A DNA stretch of 64,000 bases from Ecdyonurus torrentis (Eukaryota > Arthropoda > Insecta > Ephemeroptera > Heptageniidae), in NCBI GenBank assembly GCA_949318235.1, contig CASGGR010000026.1:1299744-1363743 (forward strand), in the 5' to 3' direction. Within the stretch, counting starts at the first letter, position 1. Each line of letters begins with the position of its first letter. The position numbers and the translations under genes are program-made. A model generated the notes under the pieces. That model saw only the letters and a list, made by a program, of their open reading frames with translations. It had not been told where the DNA came from and did no database searches. Positions 47,871 through 60,400 of the stretch are shown in pieces.

Positions 47871-48299
47871 TTAAGAAAAGTACTGTGAAGAAAATTCAAT
47901 ATCAATGTATTTTCCCTTCATGCCCCTGTAGATCATGAACATTTTTTCAGTGACTGGGCAACTGTTGTAGTTAGTTATAAAATCATCAGAGAACTTATTT
48001 GCATTAATTCTGGCTGGAAGATAGACGTTCACCACGTCTTTTTCATCAAGCTGTACTGTAGTAGTAAGAACCAAATCTTCATTGTACATAGAAGGCTTTT
48101 TTTCGAAGCTCATAACACGATAGGTTTTATTTTCAACCAAATTTTTGCAGAAATATGTAGGGAATATGTGTCCCATCTCTTGAAGGAGTTCTACTTCAGC
48201 TTTCTGTAACATTAAGCATATAATTGTAATAAATAACTCAAATAAAGAATTTGTAATTTACTTTAAAAAAAAAATAGCAATACTTACAAATGAAGTCAT
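47871..48299 (-). CDS. Small Polinton protein of unknown function, predicted two-exon gene
   Basis: Exon 2 (48203-47871) encodes 110 residues plus the stop, including TYFCKNLVENKTYRVMSF and VNVYLPARINANKFSDDF, ending KYIDIEFSSQYFS. The uninterrupted frame would start at an ATG (48212) that lies inside a splice-acceptor sequence. A better model has exon 1 at 48299-48288 (MTSF), intron 48287-48204 with GTAAGT and TTACAG, then exon 2 in phase 0, giving 114 residues. An in-frame TGA lies just upstream of the exon 1 ATG. AATAAA overlaps the stop (47871-47866). The beta-rich pattern could suit an OB-fold or DNA-binding protein, but I do not recognise a family. Confidence 0.72.
48204..48287 (-). other. 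Predicted 84-bp intron
   Basis: On the minus strand it begins GTAAGTATTGC and ends with a pyrimidine-containing TTAATGTTACAG. Removal joins ATGACTTCATTT to AAAGCTGAAG in frame. The size is typical of short arthropod introns. Confidence 0.7.
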
Positions 48300-48777
48300 T
48301 TTTCAGTTTTGCGGAGTAGATGTTGTACTGTCGACTGATGAAGATCATATGAGTTTCTTTTATAAATCTTCAAACTTATATAATTTAAGAATTACAGTAA
48401 AATCGATAATTTGAATAATCGGTGTAGGAAGCGTTAGAACAATATTTAAATATAATATATATATAATAAATATAATATATATATATATAAATGTATAATA
48501 CAACCAAAATTATATATTAGTGCTATATCATATATATAATATAAAAAAAAATTACTATACTAAATACAAATTAAAACTCTATATATAATGCTATATAGAT
48601 ATAACACGCAGTTTTAATAATATATTTATGCTAACTTGAGAAAAAAAATCATATACCGTCTTCTGTATATTACTATATAATGTTTTAACGTTATATTATG
48701 AATCGTAGCTATAGCAAAAAAAAATTTGTAACGTCATGTTATAATACTTTAAAATATATATTTATATATGTGTATGT
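48300..48777. other. Non-coding AT-rich right arm
   Basis: Between the small right-end gene and the right TIR. Mostly A/T with TATATA runs; no ORF, repeat unit or RNA gene that I can support. Confidence 0.7.
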
Positions 48778-49282
48778 ATATTAGGAGTTCATAACTATAG
48801 TAAAAGTATTACAACAAGTACTCTCTTATATGTCAGAAAAGAAGAGAAATAATAATTGTGCGGACAGAGCGAGAAATAGAATACACGATATATGATGCCG
48901 CAACGCAACTTGTATATAACATTTATATATCCAGGTATAGTAAGTATAAAGCGTATAAATATGTATTGTAAAATATACATGTTAAAAAATACTTAACTTT
49001 AAGAATTATTATAATATACAATATCATTGTTAACAAATCGTATACATAATAATAAAAAAAAAAATATGCATATTTCATGTATATGAAAAAATATATTATT
49101 TTTTATACAATAAGAATATGTATGACGTATTAAAAACGCTATACTATTATGCTGTATGCATATTTTACCATACAGTTAGGTAGGCAGGAGCATGGCTCCT
49201 TGGCTCCTTCGGAATTTAACCTGTATAACATAGGAAACCAATGTTATCCTTATCTATCTATAACCCGTCTAACCCCTCTACT
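48778..49282 (-). repeat. Polinton right terminal inverted repeat (505 bp)
   Basis: Reverse complement of 32532-33035 with about six substitutions, clustered in the inner ~60 bases, and one extra base in a T run. It ends CCCCTCTACT. High identity suggests recent insertion or TIR homogenisation during replication. Confidence 0.96.
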
Positions 49283-49288
49283 AACAGA
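49283..49288. other. Polinton target-site duplication, right copy (AACAGA)
   Basis: Identical to 32526-32531. The satellite continues directly as CTTGCAAAGAAAAGG, exactly as in uninterrupted monomers. Confidence 0.97.
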
Positions 49289-52200
49289 CTTGCAAAGAAA
49301 AGGTTATTACACCTTAATCGCTCCAATGCAAACTTTCGCCGTTATAGAGAATCTCAATGATTTCTCATCGTACTTTTCAGACTGTGAATACGATTTTTGA
49401 TAATATCTCCGAAACTAATAAAGCTTCAGGCTTGCGGTTTGAACTAAAATGTAGGACTAACAGACTTGCAAAGAAAAGGTTATTACACTTTAATCGCTCC
49501 AATGCAAACTTTCGCCGTTATAGAGAATCTCAGTGCTTTCTCATCGTACTTTTCAGACTGTGAATATGATTTTTGATAATATTTCCGAAACAAATAAAGC
49601 TTTAGGCTTGCGATTTGAACTAAAATGTAAGACTAACAGACTTGCAAAGAAAAGGTTATTACACCTTAATCGCTCCAATGCAAACTTTCGCCGTTATAGA
49701 GAATCTTAGTGCTTTCTCATCGTACTTTTCAGACTGTAAATACGATTTTTAATGATATCTCCGAAACTAATAAAGCTACAGGCTTGCGGTTTGAACTAAA
49801 ATGTAGGACTAACAGACTTGCAAAGAAAAGGTTATTACACCTTAATCGCTTCAATGCAAACTTTCGCCGTTATAGAAAATCTCAGTGCTTTCTAATCGTA
49901 CTTTTCAGACTGTGAATACGATTTTTGATGATATTTCCGAAACTAATAAAGCTACAGGCTTGCGGTTTGAACTAAAATGTAGGACTAACAGACTTGCAAA
50001 GAAAAAGTTATTACACCTTAATCGCTCCAATGCAAACTTTCGCCGTTATAGAGAATCTCAATGATTTCTCATCGTACTTTTCAGACTGTGAATACGATTT
50101 TTGATAATATCTCCGAAACTAATAAAGCTACAGGCTTGCGGTTTGAACTAAAATGTAGGACTAACAGACTTGCAAAGAAAAGGTTATTACACTTTAATCG
50201 CTCCAATGCAAACTTTCGCCGTTATAGAGAATCTCAGTGCTTTCTCATCGTACTTTTCAGACTGTGAATATGATTTTTGATAATATTTCCGAAACTAATA
50301 AAGCTTTAGGCTTGCGGTTTGAACTAAAATGTAAGACTAACAGACTTGCAAAGAAAAGGTTATTACACCTTAATCGCTTCAATGCAAACTTTCGCCGTTA
50401 TAGAAAATCTCAGTGCTTTCTCATCGTACTTTTCAGACTGTGAATACGATTTTTGATGATATTTCCGAAACTAATAAAGCTACAGGCTTGCGGTTTGAAC
50501 TAAAATGTAGGACTAACAGACTTGCAAAGAAAAGGTTATTACAACTTAATCGCTCCAATGCAAACTTTCGCCGTTATAGAGAATCTCAGTGCTTTCTCAT
50601 CGTACTTTTCAGACTGTGAATACGATTTTTATTGATATCTCCAAAACTAATAAAGCTACAGGCTTGCGGTTTGAACTAAAATGTTGGACTAACAGACTTG
50701 CAAAGAAAAGTAATTACACCTTAATCGCTCCAATGCAAACTTTTGCCGTTATAGAGAATCTTAGTGCTTTCTCATCGTACTTTTCAGACTGTGAATACGA
50801 TTTTTAATGATATCTCCGAAACAAATAAAGCTACAGGCTTGCGGTTTGTACTAAAATGTAGGACTAACAGACTTGCAAAGAAAAGGTTATTACACCTTAA
50901 TCGCTCCAATGCAAACTTTTGCCGTTATAGAGAATCTCAGTGCTTTTTCATCGTACTTTTCAGACTGTGAATATGATTTTTGATAATATTTCCGAAACTA
51001 ATAAAGCTTTAGGCTTGCGGTTTGAACTAAAATGTAAGACTAACAGACTTGCAAAGAAAAGGTTATTACACTTTAATCGCTCAAATGCAAACTTTCGCCG
51101 TTATAGAGAATCTCAGTGCTTTTTCATCGTACTTTTCAGACTGTGAATACGATTTTTGATGATATCTCCGAAACTAATAAAGCTACAGGCTTGCGGTTTG
51201 AACTAAAATGTAGGACTAACAGACTTGCAAAGAAAAGGTTATTACACTTTAATCGCTCCAATGCAAACTTTCGCCGTTATAGAGAATCTCAGTACTTTCT
51301 CATCGTACTTTTCAGACTGTGAATATGATTTTTGATAATATTTCCGAAAGTAATAAAGCTTTAGGCTTGCGGTTTGAACTAAAATGTAAGACTAACAGAC
51401 TTGCAAAGAAAAGGTTATTACACCTTAATCGCTCCAATGCAAACTTTCGCCGTTATAGAGAATCTCAGTGATTTCTCATCGTACTTTTCAGACTGTGAAT
51501 ACGATTTTTGATGATATCTCCGAAACTAATAAAGCTACAGGCTTGCGGTTCGAAATAAAATGTAGGACTAACAGACTTGCAAAGAAAAGGTAATTGCACC
51601 TTAATCGCTCCAATGCAAACTTTCGCCGTTATAGAGAATCTCAGTGCTTTCTCATCGTACTTTTCAGACTGTGAATACGATTTTTGCTGATATTTCCGAA
51701 ACTAATAAAGCTACAGGCTTGCGGTTTGAACTAAAATGTAGGACTAACAGTCTTGCAAAGAAAAGGTTATTTCACCTTAATCGTTCCAATGCAAACTTTC
51801 GCCGTTATAGAGAATCTTATTGCTTTCTCATTGTACTTTTCAGACTGTGAATACGATTTTTAATGATATCTCCAAAACTAATAAAGCTACAGGCTTGCGG
51901 TTTGAACTAAAATGTAGGACAAACAGACTTGCAAAGAAAAGGTTATTACACCTTAATCGCTCCAATGCAAACTTTCACCGTTATAGAGAATCTCAGCGCT
52001 TTGTCATTGTACTTTTCAGACTGTGAATACGATTTTTGATGATATCTCCGAAACTAATAAAGCTACAGGCTTGCGGTTTGAACTAAAATGTAGGACTAAC
52101 AGTCTTGCAAAGAAAAGGTTATTTCACCTTAATCGATCCAATGCAAACTTTCGCCGTTATAGAGAATCTTATTGCTTTCTCATTGTACTTTTCAGACTGT

Positions 52201-53229
52201 GAATACGATTTTTAATGATATCTCCGAAACTAATAAAGCTACAGGCTTGCGGTTTGAACTAAAATGTAGGACAAACAGACTTGCAAAGAAAAGGTTATTA
52301 CACCTTAATCGCTCCAATGCAAACTTTCACCGTTATAGAGAATCTCAGCGCTTTGTCATTGTACTTTTCAGACTGTGAATACGATTTTTGATGATATCTC
52401 CGAAACTAATAAATCTACAATCTTGCGGTTTGAACTAAAATGTAGGACTAACAGACTTGCAAAGAAAAGGTTATTACACCTTAATCGCTATAAATGCAAA
52501 CTTTCGCCGTTATAGAGAATCTCAGTGCTTTCTCATCGTACTTTTCAGACTGTGAATACGATTTTTGATATCTCCGAAACTAATAAAGCTACAGGCTCGC
52601 GGATTGAACTAAAATGTAGGACAAACAGACTTGCAAAGAAAAGGTTATTACACTTTAATCGCTCAAATGCAAACTTTTGCCGTTATAGAGAATCTCAGTG
52701 CTTTTTCATCGTACTTTTCAGACTGTGAATACGATTTTTGATGATATCTCCGAAACTAATAAATCTACAGGCTTGCGTTCTGAACTAAAATGTAGGACTA
52801 ACAGACTTGCAAAGAAAAGGTTATTACACCTTAATCGCTCCAATGCAAACTTTCGCCGTTATAGAGAATCTCAGTGCTTTCCATCGTACTTTTCAGACCG
52901 AATACGATTTTTGATGATATCTCCGAAACTAATAAAGCTACAGGCTTGCGGTTTGAACTAAAATGTAGGACTAACAGACTTGCAAAGAAAAGGTTATTAC
53001 ACCTTAATCGCTCCAATGCAAACTTTCGCCGTTATAGAGAATATCAGTGCTTTCTCATCGTACTTTTGAGACTGTGAATATGATTTTTGATGATATTTCC
53101 GAAACTAATAAAGCTTTAGGCTTGCGGTTTGAACTAAAATGTAGGACTAACAGACTTGCAAAGAAAAAGTTATTACACCTTAATCGCTCCAATGCAAACT
53201 TTTGCCGTTATAGAGAATCTTAGTGCTTT

Positions 53230-54985
53230 CTCATCGTACTTTTCAGACTGTGAATATAATTTTTGATAATATTTCCGAAACTAATAAAGCTTTAGGCTTG
53301 CGGTTTGAACTAAAATGTAAGACTAACAGACTTGCAAAGAAAAGGTTATTACACCTTAATCGCTCCAATGCAAACTTTCGCCGTTATAGAGAATCTTAGT
53401 GCTTTCTCATCGTACTTTTCAGACTGTGAATACGATTTTTAATGATATCTCCGAAACTAATAAATCTACAATCTTGCGGTTTGAACTAAAATGTAGGACT
53501 AACAGACTTGCAAAGAAAAGGTTATTACACCTTAATCGCTATAAATGCAAACTTTCGCCGTTATAGAGAATCTCAGTTCGTTCTCATCGTACATTTCATA
53601 CTGTGAATACGATTTTTGATATCTCCGAAACTAATAAAGCTACAGGCTCGCGGATTGAACTAAAATGTAGGACAAACAGACTTGCAAAGAAAAGGTTATT
53701 ACACCTTAATCGCTCCAATGCAAATTTTCGCCGTTATAGAGAATCTCAATGATTTCTCATCGTACTTTTCAGACTGTGAATACGATTTTTGATAATATCT
53801 CCGAAACTAATAAAGCTACAGGCTTGCGGTTTAAACTAAAATGTAGGACTAACAGACTTGCAAAGAAAAGGTTATTACACATTAATCGCTCCAATGCAAA
53901 CTTTTGCCGTTATAGAGAATCTTAGTGCTTTCTCATCGTACAATTCAGACTGTGAATATAATTTTTGATAATATTTCCGAAACTAATAAAGCTTTAGGCT
54001 TGCGGTTTGAACTAAAATGTAAGACTAACAGACTTGCAAAGAAAAGGTTATTACACCTTAATCGCTCCAATGCAAACTTTCGCCGTTATAGAGAATCTTA
54101 GTGCTTTCTCATCGTACTTTTCAGACTGTGAATACGATTTTTAATGATATCTCCGAAACTAATAAAGCTACAGGCTTGCGGTTTGAACTAAAATGTAGGA
54201 CTAACAGACTTGCAAAGAAAAGGTTATTACACCTTAATCGCTTCAATGCAAACTTTCGCCGTTATAGAAAATCTCAGTGCTTTCTCATCGTACTTTTCAG
54301 ACTGTGAATACGATTTTTGATGATATTTCCGAAACTAATAAAGCTACAGGCTTGCGGTTTGAACTAAAATGTAGGACTAACAGACTTGCAAAGAAAAGGT
54401 TATTACACCTTAATCGCTATAAATGCAAACTTTCGCCGTTATAGAGAATCTCAGTTCGTTCTCATCGTACATTTCATACTGTGAATACGATTTTTGATAT
54501 CTCCGAAACTAATAAAGCTACAGGCTCGCGGATTGAACTAAAATGTAGGACAAACAGACTTGCAAAGAAAAGGTTATTACACCTTAATCGCTCCAATGCA
54601 AATTTTCGCCGTTATAGAGAATCTCAATGATTTCTCATCGTACTTTTCAGACTGTGAATACGATTTTTGATAATATCTCCGAAACTAATAAAGCTACAGG
54701 CTTGCGGTTTAAACTAAAATGTAGGACTAACAGACTTGCAAAGAAAAGGTTATTACACATTAATCGCTCCAATGCAAACTTTTGCCGTTATAGAGAATCT
54801 TAGTGCTTTCTCATCGTACAATTCAGACTGTGAATATAATTTTTGATAATATTTCCGAAACTAATAAAGCTTTAGGCTTGCGGTTTGAACTAAAATGTAA
54901 GACTAACAGACTTGCAAAGAAAAGGTTATTACACCTTAATCGCTCCAATGCAAACTTTCGCCGTTATAGAGAATCTTAGTGCTTT
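53230..54985 (+). repeat. Higher-order duplication, 878-bp period (5 monomers)
   Basis: Private variants recur 878 bp apart: CGTACAATTCAGACTG near 53937/54815, GTATTACACATTAATCG-type monomers near 53870/54750, and the TTTAATGATATCTCC monomer at 54101/54979. Edges are approximate. Confidence 0.82.
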
Positions 54986-57438
54986 CTCATCGTACTTTTC
55001 AGACTGTGAATACGATTTTTAATGATATCTCCGAAACTAATAAAGCTACAGGCTTGCGGTTTGAACTAAAATGTAGGACTAACAGACTTGCAAAGAAAAG
55101 GTTATTACACCTTAATCGCTTCAATGCAAACTTTCGCCGTTATAGAAAATCTCAGTGCTTTCTCATCGTACTTTTCAGACTGTGAATACGATTTTTGATG
55201 ATATTTCCGAAACTAATAAAGCTACAGGCTTGCGGTTTGAACTAAAATGTAGGACTAACAGACTTGCAAAGAAAAAGTTATTACACCTTAATCGCTCCAA
55301 TGCAAACTTTCGCCGTTATAGAGAATCTCAATGATTTCTCATCGTACTTTTCAGACTGTGAATACGATTTTTGATAATATCTCCGAAACTAATAAAGCTA
55401 CAGGCTTGCGGTTTGAACTAAAATGTAGGACTAACAGACTTGCAAAGAAAAGGTTATTACACTTTAATCGCTCCAATGCAAACTTTCGCCGTTATAGAGA
55501 ATCTCAGTGCTTTCTCATCGTACTTTTCAGACTGTGAATATGATTTTTGATAATATTTCCGAAACTAATAAAGCTTTAGGCTTGCGGTTTGAACTAAAAT
55601 GTAAGACTAACAGACTTGCAAAGAAAAGGTTATTACACCTTAATCGCTCCAATGCAATCTTTCGCCGTTATAGAGAATCTTAGTGCTTTCTCATCGTACT
55701 TTTCAGACTGTGAATACGATTTTTAATGATATCTCCGAAACTAATAAAGCTACAGGCTTGCGGTTTGAACTAAAATGTAGGACAAACAGACTTGCAAAGA
55801 AAAGGTTATTACACCTTAATCGCTCCAATGCAAACTTTCACCGTTATAGAGAATCTCAGCGCTTTGTCATTGTACTTTTCAGACTGTGAATACGATTTTT
55901 GATGATATCTCCGAAACTAATAAATCTACAATCTTGCGGTTTGAACTAAAATGTAGGACTAACAGACTTGCAAAGAAAAGGTTATTACACCTTAATCGCT
56001 ATAAATGCAAACTTTCGCCGTTATAGAGAATCTCAGTTCGTTCTCATCGTACATTTCATACTGTGAATACGATTTTTGATATCTCCGAAACTAATAAAGC
56101 TACAGGCTCGCGGATTGAACTAAAATGTAGGACAAACAGACTTGCAAAGAAAAGGTTATTACACCTTAATCGCTCCAATGCAAACTTTCGCCGTTATAGA
56201 GAATCTCAATGATTTCTCATCGTACTTTTCAGACTGTGAATACGATTTTTGATAATATCTCCGAAACTAATAAAGCTACAGGCTTGCGGTTTGAACTAAA
56301 ATGTAGGACTAACAGACTTGCAAAGAAAAGGTTATTACACTTTAATCGCTCCAATGCAAACTTTCGCCGTTATAGAGAATCTCAGTGCTTTCTCATCGTA
56401 CTTTTCAGACTGTGAATATGATTTTTGATAATATTTCCGAAACTAATAAAGCTTTAGGCTTGCGGTTTGAACTAAAATGTAAGACTAACAGACTTGCAAA
56501 GAAAAGGTTATTACACCTTAATCGCTCCAATGCAAACTTTCGCCGTTATAGAGAATCTCAATGATTTCTCATCGTACTTTTCAGACTGTGAATACGATTT
56601 TTGATAATATCTCCGAAACTAATAAAGCTACAGGCTTGCGGTTTGAACTAAAATGTAGGACTAACAGACTTGCAAAGAAAAGGTTATTACACTTTAATCG
56701 CTCCAATGCAAACTTTCGCCGTTATAGAGAATCTCAGTGCTTTCTCATCGTACTTTTCAGACTGTGAATATGATTTTTGATAATATTTCCGAAACTAATA
56801 AAGCTTTAGGCTTGCGGTTTGAAATAAAATGTAAGACTAACAGACTTGCAAAGAAAAGGTTATTACACCTTAATCGCTCCAATGCAAACTTTCACCGTTA
56901 TAGAGAATCTCAGCGCTTTGTCATTGTACTTTTCAGACTGTGAATACGATTTTTGATGATATCTCCGAAACTAATAAATCTACAATCTTGCGGTTTGAAC
57001 TAAAATGTAGGACTAACAGACTTGCAAAGAAAAGGTTATTACACCTTAATCGCTATAAATGCAAACTTTCGCCGTTATAGAGAATCTCAGTTCGTTCTCA
57101 TCGTACATTTCATACTGTGAATACGATTTTTGATATTTTCGAAACTAATAAAGCTACAGGCTCGCGGATTGAACTAAAATGTAGGACAAACAGACTTGCA
57201 AAGAAAAGGTTATTACACCTTAATCGCTCCAATGCAAACTTTCGCCGTTATAGAGAATCTCAATGATTTCTCATCGTACTTTTCAGACTGTGAATACGAT
57301 TTTTGATAATATCTCCGAAACTAATAAAGCTACAGGCTTGCGGTTTGAACTAAAATGTAGGACTAACAGACTTGCAAAGAAAAGGTTATTACACCTTAAT
57401 CGCTCCAATGCAAACTTTCGCCGTTATAGAGAATCTCA

Positions 57439-60400
57439 GTGCTTTCTCATCGTACTTTTCAGACTGTGAATACGATTTTGATTGATATCTCCGAAACTAA
57501 TAAAGCTACAGGCTTGCGGTTTGAACTAAAATGTAGGACTAACAGACTTGCAAAGAAAAGTAATTACACCTTAATCGCTCCAATGCAAACTTTTGCCGTT
57601 ATAGAGAATCTTAGTGCTTTCTCATCGTACTTTTCAGACTGTGAATACGATTTTTAATGATATCTCCGAAACAAATAAAGCTACAGGCTTGCGGTTTGAA
57701 CTAAAATGTAGGACTAACAGACTTGCAAAGAAAAGGTTATTACACCTTAATCGCTCCAATGCAAACTTTTGCCGTTATAGAGAATCTCAGTGCTTTTTCA
57801 TCGTACTTTTCAGACTGTGAATATGATTTTTGATAATATTTCCGAAACTAATAAAGCTTTAGGCTTGCGGTTTGAACTAAAATGTAAGACTAACAGACTT
57901 GCAAAGAAAAGGTTATTACACCCTAATCGCTCCAATGCAAACTTTCGCCGTTATAGAGAATCTTAGTGCTTTCTAATCGTACTTTTCAGACTGTGAATAC
58001 GATTTTTAATGATATCTCCGAAACTAATAAAGCTACAGGCTTGCGGTTTGAACTAAAATGTAGGACTAACAGACTTGCAAAGAAAAGGTTATTACACCTT
58101 AATCGCTTCAATGCAAACTTTCGCCGTTATAGAGAATCTCAGTGCTTTCTCATCGTACTTTTCAGACTGTGAATACGATTTTTTATGATATTTCCGAAAC
58201 TAATAAAGCTACAAGCTTGCGGTTTAAACTAAAATTTAGGACTAACAGACTTGCAAAAAAAGGTTATTACACCTTAATCGCTATAAATGCAAACTTTCGC
58301 CGTTATAGAGAATCTCAGTGCTTTCTCATCGTACTTTTCAGACTGTGAATACGATTTTTGATATCTCCGAAACTAATAAAGCTACAGGCTCGCGGATTGA
58401 ACTAAAATGTAGGACAAACAGACTTGCAAAGAAAAGGTTATTACACTTTAATCGCTCAAATGCAAACTTTTGCCGTTATAGAGAATCTCAGTGCTTTTTC
58501 ATCGTACTTTTCAGACTGTGAATACGATTTTTGATGATATCTCTGAAACTAATAAATCTACAGGCTTGCGTTCTGAACTAAAATGTAGGACTAACAGACT
58601 TGCAAAGAAAAGGTTATTACACCTTAATCGCTCCAATGCAAACTTTCGCCGTTATAGAGAATCTCAGTGCTTTCCATCGTACTTTTCAGACTGAATACGA
58701 TTTTTGATGATATCTCCGAAACTAATAAAGCTACAGGCTTGCGGTTTGAACTAAAATATAGGACTAACAGACTTGCAAAGAAAAGGTTATTACACCTTAA
58801 TCGCTCCAATGCAAACTTTCGCCGTTATAGAGAATATCAGTGCTTTCTCATCGTACTTTTGAGACTGTGAATATGATTTTTGATGATATTTCCGAAACTA
58901 ATAAAGCTTTAGGCTTGCGGTTTGAACTAAAATGTAGGACTAACAGACTTGCAAAGAAAAAGTTATTACACCTTAATCGCTCCAATGCAAACTTTTGCCG
59001 TTATAGAGAATCTCAGTGCTTTCTCATCGTACTTTTCAGACTGTGAATAAGATTTTTGATGATATTTCCGAAACTAATAAAGCTACAGGCTTGCGGTTTG
59101 AACTAAAATGTAGGACTAACAGACTTGCAAAGAAAAGGTTATAACACCTTAATCGCTCCAATGCAAACTTTCGCCGTTATAGAGAATCTTAGTGCTTTCT
59201 CATCGTACTTTTCAGACTGTGACTACCATTTTTAATGATATCTCCGAAACTAATAAAGCTACAGGCTCGCGGATTGAACTAAAATGTAGGACAAACAGAC
59301 TTGCAAAGAAAAGGTTATTACACCTTAATCGCTCCAATGCAAACTTTCGCCGTTATAGAGAATCTCAGTGCTTTCTCATCGTACTTTTCAGACTGTGAAA
59401 ACGATTTTTGATGATATTTCCGAAACTTATAAAGCTACACGATTGCGGTTTGAACTAAAATGTAGGACTAACAGACTTGCAAAGAAAAGGTTATTACACC
59501 TTAATCGCTCCAATGCAAACTTTCGCCGTTATAGAGAATCTCAGTGCTTTCTCATCGTACTTTTCAGACTGTGAATACGATTTTTATTGATATCTCCGAA
59601 ACTAATAAAGCTACAGGCTTGCGGTTTGAACTAAAATGTAGGACTAACAGACTTGCAAAGAAAAGGTTAAACACCTTAATCGCTCCAATGCAAATTTTCG
59701 CCGTTATAGAGAATCTCAGTGCTTTCTCATCGTACGTTTCAGACTGTTAATACGATTTTTGATAATATTTCCGAAACTTATAAAGCTACAGGCTTGCGGT
59801 TTGAACTAAAATGTAGGACTAACAGACTTGCAAAGAAAAGGTTATTACACCTTAATCGCTCCAATGCAAACTTTCGCCGTTATAGAGAATCTCAGTGCTT
59901 TTTCATCGTACTTTTCAGACTGTGAATACGATTTTTATTGATATCTCCGAAACTAATAAAGCTACAGGCTTGCGGTTTGAAATAAAATGTAGGACTAACA
60001 GACTTGCAAAGAAAAGGTTATTACACCTTAATCGCTCCAATGCAAACTTTCGCCGTTATAGAGAATCTCAGTGCTTTCTTATCGTACTTTTCAGACTAAG
60101 AATACGATTTTTGATGATATCTCCGAAACTAATAAAGCTACAGGCTTGCGGTTTGAACTGAAATGTAGGACTAACAGACTTGCAAAGAAATGGTTATTAC
60201 ACCTTAATCGCTCCAATGCAAACTTTCGCCGTTATAGAGAATATCAGTGCTTTCTCATCGTACTTTTCAGACTGTGAATACGATTTTTAATGATATCTCC
60301 GAAACTAATAAAGCTACAGGCTTGCGGTTTGAACTAAAATGTAGGACAAACAGACTTGCAAAGAAAAGGTTATTACACCTTAATCGCTCCAATGCAAACT

